NCBI GenBank assembly: GCA_009377695.1
Contig: WHTP01000008.1
Coordinates: 1 to 64,000 of the forward strand
Reading direction: 5' to 3'
Source: Hyphomicrobiales bacterium
Lineage (GTDB): Bacteria > Pseudomonadota > Alphaproteobacteria > Rhizobiales > Xanthobacteraceae
Length of the DNA stretch: 64,000 bases
The notes beneath the pieces are model-generated. The model searched no databases. It had not been told where the DNA came from and saw only the letters and a program-made list of their open reading frames with translations. Every line of letters begins with the position of its first letter. Position 1 is the stretch's first letter. This document shows positions 56,975 through 64,000 of the stretch, piece after piece. Both the position numbers and the translations under genes were made by a program.

Positions 56975-59259
56975 TGGGCACCGCCGCGCGCAGGCTGCAA
57001 GGGCGGCGCGCTGCTGCCGTCTGGCAAGCCTCTGTTTTGCCGGCGATGATCGACCCCGCTTAGGCGCAGGGCATTCGCTACCACAAGCAAAGACGACAGG
57101 GACATGGCTATCGCCGCCACCAGCGGCGTCACAAAGCCGAGAACTGCGATGGGAACGGCTATCACATTGTAACCGATAGCGAGCGCAAAATTCTCGCGAA
57201 CCAGCTGCGCAGCGTTGCGCGCCACTGCAATCGCCTGCGGAACAGCCAGCAGGCTCTCACGAAGGAATACGAGGTCGGCGGCATTGCGGCCGACGTCAGC
57301 CGCGGTCGCGGGCGCCATCGATGCGTGGGCGGCAGTCAGTGCCGGCGCATCGTTGAGGCCGTCGCCAACCATCAGAGACTTTCGTCCCGCGCGGATCATC
57401 GCTGCGATATGCGCGACTTTTCCACCGGGAGACACGCGGGAAACATGAGGAATGCCGAGCGTGGTCGCGAGAGTCCGCACCGGTTCTTCCCGGTCTCCGG
57501 ACAGAAGCTCGACGGAGAATCCGGCAGCCGCGAGCGTCTCTACTGCCTTTTGGGCATCGGGGCGAAGCCGATCTTCGAAGCTGAACGCGGCGAGGCACTG
57601 ACCGTTCTCGGAAAGCACGACGCTCGCGGCGGGTATGGAATCCGAAGAGGCTGTGCGCGCAAGCGCCCATTCGGCGCGCCCCAGCCGATAGGAGGTGGTG
57701 CCTGCCATAGCCTCGATGCCGGAGCCCGGATGCTCAGCGACCCGATCGAAAATGGTCGGGACGTCTGTGCTCGCGTCGTAGGCTGCGGTAAGTGCTCGGG
57801 AATAAGGATGACGCGAATGTGCCGCGATCGCGGCAGCCAGTGCCACGCTGTCGCGGCCGTTTGTATCCTGCATGATGGGCTGCGGCTCGCCGAGCGTGAG
57901 TGTGCCGGTCTTGTCGAAAATGACTGTATCGATCTCGGCGAGGCGTTCCAGCGCCCCGCCGTCCTTGACCATGATTCCCTGCTCGAAAAGACGTCGAGCG
58001 GCCACGACCTGTACCATCGGGACGGCCAGCCCAAGCGCGCAGGGGCATGTGATGATCAGAACGGCGATCGCGATCGTGATCGCGCGATGAACGTCACCTG
58101 TCGCGATCATCCAACCGGCGAATGTCAACAACGCTGTCAGATGAACGACCGGAGCGTAAAGCCGCGCCGCGCGATCGGCGATACGCCGATACCCCGAGCG
58201 CCCCGATTCGGCCGCCTCCATCATCCGCATCATCTCGGCGAGGAACGAATCCTTGGCAGCGGCCATGGCGACGATGGTCAGGGGGCCGGTCAGGTTAAGC
58301 GTTCCAGCTTGCAGCATAGAGCCTAAGCCTGCCGGCTGCGGCAGGCTTTCGCCGGATACCAGCGAACGGTCGATGTCCGATTGTCCTTTGATCACGCGAG
58401 CGTCGACCGGAACACGCTCACCGGCCGCGAGCAGGATCGTCATTCCAGGTTCGATCTCCTGCACCGGAATATAGACGTGACTTCCATCGGGCTGTTGCAC
58501 CAATGCCCCGCGGGCGGCGAGCCGTGCCAAGCCTTTGACCGCGATCCGCGCGCGCTCGCGCATCATGTGATCGAGCGTGCGTCCGATCAGAAGGAAGAAC
58601 AGGAGGGAGATCGCGGCGTCGAAGTAGGCATGCGGTCCGTGGTGGATGGTCTCATAGAGACTCAAGCCGAACGCCAGCAGCACGCCGATCGAAATCGGAA
58701 CATCCATATTGGTGCGGCCGTGCCGCAGGCTTTGCCAGGCCGAATGAAAGAAGATACGTCCGGAATAGGCGAGGGCGGGCAGTGCGATCGCCGTGGAGAT
58801 CCCGTGGAACAGATCACGCGTTTCCGCGTCGGCGCCCGACCAGACCGACACCGACAGCAGCATGATATTGCTTGCCGCGAAGCCCGCGAGCGCCAGCGCG
58901 CGGATCAGTCCCGTCAGCGTCCCGTCTTTGGTCTCGGCAGCCGCGTCGTAGAGATGGGCGTCGTAACCGATGGAATTCAGCGTCTCGACGAATGGCGGTG
59001 CCGTGTTGGCGCGCCAATGGATCATCACACGCTTGGTCGAGAGATTGACCCGCGCCCGCTCGACTCCCGGCATCGCGCCGAGCGCCTCCTCAATCGTTTT
59101 CATACAGGCGCCGCAATGAATGCCCGGGACTGAAAGATCGGTCTGGTGCAGCCCCTCGCCGACATCGCGGCTCGCGAGAAGCAGCTCGGCCTGGGCGTTG
59201 CGGCGGCGATCGACCTCGGCTGCTACAGCAAGCTCAACGCTCGGCGCGCAGCAACTCAT
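56971..59259 (-). CDS. ccoI: Cu-translocating P-type ATPase CcoI/FixI
   Basis: GIHCGACMKTIEEAL; CPCALGLA; FDKTGTLT; MVGDGLNDAPAL. Confidence 0.94.
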   Translation of the reverse strand: MSCCAPSVELAVAAEVDRRRNAQAELLLASRDVGEGLHQTDLSVPGIHCGACMKTIEEALGAMPGVERARVNLSTKRVMIHWRANTAPPFVETLNSIGYDAHLYDAAAETKDGTLTGLIRALALAGFAASNIMLLSVSVWSGADAETRDLFHGISTAIALPALAYSGRIFFHSAWQSLRHGRTNMDVPISIGVLLAFGLSLYETIHHGPHAYFDAAISLLFFLLIGRTLDHMMRERARIAVKGLARLAARGALVQQPDGSHVYIPVQEIEPGMTILLAAGERVPVDARVIKGQSDIDRSLVSGESLPQPAGLGSMLQAGTLNLTGPLTIVAMAAAKDSFLAEMMRMMEAAESGRSGYRRIADRAARLYAPVVHLTALLTFAGWMIATGDVHRAITIAIAVLIITCPCALGLAVPMVQVVAARRLFEQGIMVKDGGALERLAEIDTVIFDKTGTLTLGEPQPIMQDTNGRDSVALAAAIAAHSRHPYSRALTAAYDASTDVPTIFDRVAEHPGSGIEAMAGTTSYRLGRAEWALARTASSDSIPAASVVLSENGQCLAAFSFEDRLRPDAQKAVETLAAAGFSVELLSGDREEPVRTLATTLGIPHVSRVSPGGKVAHIAAMIRAGRKSLMVGDGLNDAPALTAAHASMAPATAADVGRNAADLVFLRESLLAVPQAIAVARNAAQLVRENFALAIGYNVIAVPIAVLGFVTPLVAAIAMSLSSLLVVANALRLSGVDHRRQNRGLPDGSSAPPLQPARGGAQ

Positions 59260-59302
59260 CGGGCGGCCTTTGCATTGCGCATTGGAGCGTATGGTGTTGG
59301 CG

Positions 59303-60091
59303 TCACCATGGACGAATAGTCTGGTAGGCATGCCAGGTGCCGTGACCCAGCAGGGGAAACACGACGATCAGGCCGACAAGACCGGTCGCAAGACTGATGA
59401 GGAATAGGCCGAGCACGATCGTGCCCCAGGCGAGCATCACCGGTAGGTTATTCCAGACCAGAGCGGTGCTGGTGCCCATCGCGGTCAGTGCATCGACGCG
59501 CTCGTTGAGCAGCATCGGGATCGAGAAGGCGCTGATGGCGAAGGAAAATGCCGCGAACAGCCCGCCGACAGCGCTACCGACGAGCAGCATGGCCCAGCCG
59601 GTTGGCGTGGTGAACAGCATCGGCGCGATGTGATCGAGACCCGGAAACGGCCGCAGCCCGAAGAACAGGGCGTAGATGATAACCGCAGCGCGCATCCACA
59701 GCAGCATCAACAGGCAAAGCAGGACACCCGTGAACAGAATCTGGCCGCCGGACTTCGGTTTGACGAAGATTATCCGCGCCAGGCTGACGGGTTCTCCAGC
59801 TGCGAGGCGGCGGCTTTTTTCATAGAGACCGATGGCCACCACCGGCCCGACCACCATGAAGCCGGCAAATGCCGGAAAGAGGATGTAGTCCCATCCGAAC
59901 GCGACGAGGCCGACCACGATTGCGACGGAGACCAGAAAGACCAGAGCGCCGTAGCTTAAGCTGGCCAGGGGCTGCACGGTTAGGTCGCGCCACCCGGCAG
60001 CCAGCCATTTAAAGGCGGTCGACGGCGCCAGATGACGGTTCCATGTCTTCTCGCGCGGCGTTGGGGGAAGCACGGCTGGGATCGTTGTCAT
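59303..60091 (-). CDS. DUF2189 domain-containing membrane protein
   Basis: STAFKWLAAGWRDLTVQPLASLSYGALVFLVSVAIVVGLVAFGWDYILFPAFAGFMVVGPVVAIGLYEKSRRLAAGE. Confidence 0.82.
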   Translation of the reverse strand: MTTIPAVLPPTPREKTWNRHLAPSTAFKWLAAGWRDLTVQPLASLSYGALVFLVSVAIVVGLVAFGWDYILFPAFAGFMVVGPVVAIGLYEKSRRLAAGEPVSLARIIFVKPKSGGQILFTGVLLCLLMLLWMRAAVIIYALFFGLRPFPGLDHIAPMLFTTPTGWAMLLVGSAVGGLFAAFSFAISAFSIPMLLNERVDALTAMGTSTALVWNNLPVMLAWGTIVLGLFLISLATGLVGLIVVFPLLGHGTWHAYQTIRPW

Positions 60092-60122
60092 TGCCCGTCT
60101 CGCTCCACTTCTGTCGCGTCTT

Positions 60123-60338
60123 TCATCCCGGCGAACATGAAGATCTTGCGGCACTGAACCGGCTATGCGCCGCGTTCGCCTCGCCCTGCCGGATATGATC
60201 GACACAGTCCGGCTGCGAGGTCATCGCGACGTAGACCAGATGGCCATTGGCTGCGAAGAGAAGCAGCAGGCCGAGACCGACCGCGAGCCAGATTGCAGCT
60301 TTGCGTTTCGATGTGGTCCCGGCTCCTGTGTCGTTCAT
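60123..60338 (-). CDS. Small single-TM protein of cco operon (possible CcoH-like remnant or replacement)
   Basis: MNDTGAGTTSKRKAAIWLAVGLGLLLLFAANGHLVYVAMTSQPDCVDHIRQGEANAAHSRFSAARSSCSPG; overlaps the ccoP stop region. Confidence 0.6.
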   Translation of the reverse strand: MNDTGAGTTSKRKAAIWLAVGLGLLLLFAANGHLVYVAMTSQPDCVDHIRQGEANAAHSRFSAARSSCSPG

Positions 60339-61216
60339 GGGTTGCGCGACCTCAGATCGACCAGGTACAGTGCGAGGATCTTGCGCTCGAGTGAGCCGAG
60401 ACGGTTCTCCCATGTCGGCATGTGTCCCTGTCTTCCGCGCCATACAGTTGTGAAGATCGATTGTGGATCGCCGCCGTAGATCCAATTGTGGTCGGTCAGA
60501 TCAGGTGCGCCCAGCTCAGCCTTTCCCTTGCCGTCATCGCCGTGACAGGAGGCGCAATTGGCTGCGAAAAGCTTTTGGCCAGCCTCAAGTTTTGTAGCAG
60601 GAATTTGTTTTGCGGCTGCGGCATCGGAGAGGGACTGCACATAGCTGACCACGTTCTCCACGTCGGCCCGCGGCAAGATCTGGTCGCACCCGAAGGCGAG
60701 CATCTGCGCGACACGGGTGTCCGGGTGGCTGGAATTGATGCCGACGCGGATCGTCTCGGCAATGGTCTCGGGGTCGCCACCCCACAGCCAGGACGCGGTT
60801 GTCAGGTTCGGGAATCCCTTGCCTCCCTTTGCACTGAGGCCATGGCAGGCGGCGCAATTGTCGCCGAACAAGCTTCGTCCGGTCTGGCGCACGATCGGCA
60901 TCAGAGCCGGATCGGCCTGGATGGCCTGGTAACTTTCCGCTTCGATCCGCTTGGTCCAGCTCTCGCGATCGAGGGCCGCCCGTTTCAGGGCTTTGTCGAC
61001 GGTCGTACGTTGGTCGATTCCCAACAGTCCCTTGGTATAGCTCACACCGAGCGGCCAGGCCGGCATCAGCACCCAGTAAACAAGGGAAAAGAGGGCCGTC
61101 GCGATGAGAAAGAAATACACTGCCCGCGGCACCGGCGTGTTGAGCTCCTTGATGCCGTTCCATTCGTGCCCAGTGGTCAGGTAACCGGTGTGGGGATCGC
61201 GTTCGGTCACCGCCAT
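60335..61216 (-). CDS. ccoP: cbb3 oxidase diheme subunit CcoP
   Basis: Two CxxCH motifs: NCAACHGLSAKGGKGFPNL and NCASCHGDDGKGKAELGAPDL; TGHEWNGIKELNTPVPRA. Confidence 0.96.
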   Translation of the reverse strand: MAVTERDPHTGYLTTGHEWNGIKELNTPVPRAVYFFLIATALFSLVYWVLMPAWPLGVSYTKGLLGIDQRTTVDKALKRAALDRESWTKRIEAESYQAIQADPALMPIVRQTGRSLFGDNCAACHGLSAKGGKGFPNLTTASWLWGGDPETIAETIRVGINSSHPDTRVAQMLAFGCDQILPRADVENVVSYVQSLSDAAAAKQIPATKLEAGQKLFAANCASCHGDDGKGKAELGAPDLTDHNWIYGGDPQSIFTTVWRGRQGHMPTWENRLGSLERKILALYLVDLRSRNP

Positions 61217-61377
61217 GGCTTGTCCTCGTCACGGATGATCGACTCCGCTACCCGGTCGAATTGCTTCTTGTTCGACGGCCAATAAGCATAGGCAACCACA
61301 AGCAGCGACAGGCCGATGAGGTAGAACAGGCCGAAAGACTTCGAGAACCAGACGAGAGTGCCGTGATCGAATCCCAT
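61207..61377 (-). CDS. ccoQ: cbb3 oxidase subunit CcoQ
   Basis: MGFDHGTLVWFSKSFGLFYLIGLSLLVVAYAYWPSNKKQFDRVAESIIRDEDKPWR*; below the ORF-track cutoff. Confidence 0.88.
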   Translation of the reverse strand: MGFDHGTLVWFSKSFGLFYLIGLSLLVVAYAYWPSNKKQFDRVAESIIRDEDKPWR

Positions 61378-61379
61378 GG

Positions 61380-62120
61380 TCACCTCCCAACTGCCGCGAC
61401 AGGCTTGTGCGCCGCGTCGGTCAGTCGCCCGAGGATCTGCAGATAGGCGACGAGTGCGTCCATTTCCGTCAGCGAACCAGGGACGCCGTCGAAGGCTCGC
61501 ACATTGGTTGCCGCGCCGTAGTGCTTGGTCACACCTTCCGCGTCCGGGGAGTCAGGCGCCGCTTGCCCATAGGCGTCCGCCGGCGCATTGGCGATCATGT
61601 CGTCCGTATACGGCACGCCTACTGCGCGGATAGCCTTGAGCTGCGCCCCTAGGTCGTCGGTCCGCAACGCCGTCCGCGACAGCCATGCATAGGCCGGCAT
61701 GATGGATTCCGGCATGACGGCGCGCGGATTGTTCAGGTGGGCGACATGCCACTCGTCGGAATATTTACCGCCGACTCTCGCGAGGTCCGGCCCGGTGCGC
61801 TTCGAGCCCCACAGCATCGGATGGTCGTATTTGGATTCGACGGCGAGCGAATAAGGACCGTAACGCTCGACTTCGTCGCGCAATGTCCGGATCATCTGCG
61901 AGTGACAGGAATAGCAGCCCTCGCGGATATAGATGTTGCGGCCGGCAAGTTCGAGCGGCGTATAGACGCGCATATCGGGCGCCTGTTCGACCGTCTGATG
62001 GATAGTGAACAGCGGTGCGATTTCGACGATGCCACCGATGCTGGCGACGCCGATGATGGCGAGCACGAGGCCGATCGCCTTGCGTTCCAGCCGATAATGA
62101 AAGCCGAACATGCGCGTCAC
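61380..62120 (-). CDS. ccoO: cbb3 oxidase monoheme subunit CcoO
   Basis: YIREGCYSCHSQMIRTLRDEVERYGPYSLAVESKYDHPMLWGSKRTGPDLARVGGKYSDEWHVAHL. Confidence 0.96.
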   Translation of the reverse strand: MTRMFGFHYRLERKAIGLVLAIIGVASIGGIVEIAPLFTIHQTVEQAPDMRVYTPLELAGRNIYIREGCYSCHSQMIRTLRDEVERYGPYSLAVESKYDHPMLWGSKRTGPDLARVGGKYSDEWHVAHLNNPRAVMPESIMPAYAWLSRTALRTDDLGAQLKAIRAVGVPYTDDMIANAPADAYGQAAPDSPDAEGVTKHYGAATNVRAFDGVPGSLTEMDALVAYLQILGRLTDAAHKPVAAVGR

Positions 62121-63775
62121 TCCCCAGGCTGGAGCGCGGGTGTGCCAACGAGCACTGAATCGGGCTTCGCGGATACGGCTTCACCCGCGGTCCGCGGCGC
62201 CGTGCGGATCGTCATCCAGATGTTGTAACAGCCAACGACGGCACCGATCAGGAAGAGAAGCCCGCCGACCGCGCGCGCGATGTAATAGGGCCGCATGGCT
62301 ACGAGCGAGTCGACGAACGAATAGGCGAGCGTGCCGCTCTCGCTATAGGTCCGCCACATCAGCCCCTGGATGATGCCGGAATTCCACATCGCAAAGACGT
62401 AGACGATGGTGCCGGCGACCGCGAGCCAGAAGTGGACCTCGACAAGCCGCGCTGAATACATGCTCTCGCGCTTCCAGAGCCACGGCACGGAGGCGTAGAT
62501 CGCGCCGAATGTGATCATGGCGACCCAGCCGAGCGTTCCGGCGTGGACGTGGCCAACCGTCCAGTCGGTATAGTGGGAGAGGGAGTTGACCGAGCGGATC
62601 GCCATGAACGATCCCTCGAACGTAGATAGGCCGTAAAACACCGCCGCCACCATCATGAAGCGCAGCGTGGCGTCTTCCCGGACCTTGTCCCAGGCGCCGT
62701 TGAGCGTGAGCAGTGCGTTGGCGGCGGATGCCCACGACGGCACCAGCAGCATCACCGAGAAGGTCATGCCGAGCGTCTGCACCCAATGAGGAAGCGCTGT
62801 GTAATGCAGGTGGTGCGAGCCCGCCCACATGTAGAAAAAGGTGATGCCCCAGAAGCTGATGATCGACAGGCGGTAGGAGAAGATCGGGCGGTTCGCCCGC
62901 TTCGGCAGATAATAATACATCATGCCCAGGAAGCCGGCGGTGAGGAAGAAGGCCACCGCGTTGTGGCCATACCACCATTGCGTCATCGCGTCCTGTACGC
63001 CTGAGAAGGACGAGTAGCTCTTGGCGTGCCCGAGCGACACCGGAACGGCAAGGTTGTTGACGATATGTAGGATCGCCACGACCAGGATGAAGGCCATGTA
63101 GTACCAGTTGGCGACGTAGATGTGCGGCTCTTTGCGCCGTGCCAGCGTGCGAAGGTAGATGGAGAAATAGACGACCCACACGATCACCAGCCAGATGTCG
63201 GCATACCATTCCGGCTCGGCGTATTCCTTCGACTGGGTGATGCCCATCATGTAGCCGGTGACGGCCAGCAGGCAAAAGAGATTGTACCCGAACAGCACGA
63301 ACCAAGGACTGAGCTGATCCGGCAGGCGCGCGCGCGACGTGCGCTGTAGGACATAGAGCGACGTCGCGATCAGCGCATTGCCGCCGAAGCCGAAAATGAC
63401 CGATGTGGTGTGGACCGGCCGGATACGTCCAAAGCTCGACCAGCCGGCATCGAAAGTCAGCTCAGGGTAGACCAACAGCCAGGCGACCCAATCGCCAACG
63501 AACAGGCCGAACACGGCCCACCCCATGGCCACGATGATGCCGACCTTCGTCGGGTCGTCGTAATAGCGCTCGAAACGCTGTTCGCTCGGCGCGGGCAGGT
63601 AGTATCCGTGGATGACCGCGAAGATGCCAGCAAGCGCGACGAGGATAACCAAGGCACCGTGTCCACCAAGCAGGTCGTCTCGCCCCGCGACGGCGATGGC
63701 AAACCCGATGACGGCAAGCGCCAGCAGCATGACGAGGGCGAATTGGCGTTCGCCGATTGTGAGTTGTCCAATCAT
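62117..63775 (-). CDS. ccoN: cbb3 oxidase catalytic subunit CcoN
   Basis: Multi-TM; WYGHNAVAFFLTAGFLGMMYYYLPKRANRPIFSYRLSIISFWGITFFYMWAGSHHLHYTALP; WTVGHVHAGTLGWVAMI. Confidence 0.97.
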   Translation of the reverse strand: MIGQLTIGERQFALVMLLALAVIGFAIAVAGRDDLLGGHGALVILVALAGIFAVIHGYYLPAPSEQRFERYYDDPTKVGIIVAMGWAVFGLFVGDWVAWLLVYPELTFDAGWSSFGRIRPVHTTSVIFGFGGNALIATSLYVLQRTSRARLPDQLSPWFVLFGYNLFCLLAVTGYMMGITQSKEYAEPEWYADIWLVIVWVVYFSIYLRTLARRKEPHIYVANWYYMAFILVVAILHIVNNLAVPVSLGHAKSYSSFSGVQDAMTQWWYGHNAVAFFLTAGFLGMMYYYLPKRANRPIFSYRLSIISFWGITFFYMWAGSHHLHYTALPHWVQTLGMTFSVMLLVPSWASAANALLTLNGAWDKVREDATLRFMMVAAVFYGLSTFEGSFMAIRSVNSLSHYTDWTVGHVHAGTLGWVAMITFGAIYASVPWLWKRESMYSARLVEVHFWLAVAGTIVYVFAMWNSGIIQGLMWRTYSESGTLAYSFVDSLVAMRPYYIARAVGGLLFLIGAVVGCYNIWMTIRTAPRTAGEAVSAKPDSVLVGTPALQPGE

Positions 63776-63804
63776 GGAGCGGCCTTCACTGATTCAATGG
63801 GTTG

Positions 63805-63821
63805 TTCAAAAGCATTTTGAA
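63805..63821. promoter_or_regulatory. Palindrome TTCAAAA-GCA-TTTTGAA upstream of ccoN
   Basis: Perfect 7-bp inverted repeat starting 30 bp upstream of the ccoN start. Confidence 0.5.
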
Positions 63822-63886
63822 TCGGTGCCGTCTGTCAAGAGTGCATGTCGCGTGAATCATTACAGTCCACCGATGACAAGGCCGCG

Positions 63887-64000
63887 TCATTCCGTCTTCC
63901 GCGCGATGATGAATATGGCATTCAGATTATTGCGGTATCGTTCGAAGACTTTGCGCATGGCGAGCACGCGCCGCCGGGCGGGTCCATCGAGTAGAATGTT
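63887..64000 (-). CDS. C-terminal end of a hypothetical CDS cut by window edge
   Basis: Open frame ..NILLDGPARRRVLAMRKVFERYRNNLNAIFIIARKTE*. Confidence 0.35.
   Translation of the reverse strand, partial: NILLDGPARRRVLAMRKVFERYRNNLNAIFIIARKTE

Noticed and set aside
1-64000. CRISPR array
   Set aside because: No regularly spaced identical short repeats with unique spacers seen; the repeats found are paired leaders or short dyads.

Overview
High-GC alphaproteobacterial-type DNA (clade inferred from gene content only) in four blocks. (1) About 1-9.7 kb: catabolic/transport region with three orphan TctC/Bug-type solute receptors, a decayed Rieske dioxygenase alpha-subunit gene next to an intact-looking beta subunit, an isochorismatase-fold hydrolase, a MarR regulator and an alpha/beta hydrolase. 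(2) About 9.7-14.1 kb: a double-frameshifted tyrosine integrase, a 3'-half tRNA-Arg(ACG) fragment (likely att remnant) and a large serine recombinase. (3) About 14-56 kb: an integrative conjugative element backbone (DUF2274-trbIGFL-trbJ-trbEDCB-CopG-traG/virD4; relaxase, slt, DUF736, traF, DUF2840, methylase, parA, repA, AlpA-like HTH; DUF2285 regulators, DUF932, ParB). It carries cargo at 28.5-38.4 kb centred on heme, PLP and peroxide: katA-hemA-pdxY-yggS-GATase divergent from a MocR/PdxR regulator, then MarR, an AhpD-like protein, a SrpA-like remnant and a truncated hemoglobin. (4) About 56.8-63.8 kb: a ccoNOQP/ccoI/ccoS cbb3 oxidase operon. Main leads: the katA-hemA-pdxY-yggS-GATase/PdxR cargo; a +1-frameshifted DUF6499/DUF2285 gene resembling FseA with a convergent QseM-like DUF2285 gene; two families of paired non-coding leader repeats, one with a compensatory base-pair change; and an oriT-like hairpin plus nic-like site upstream of the relaxase. 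All calls are from reading the sequence; no database search was possible.
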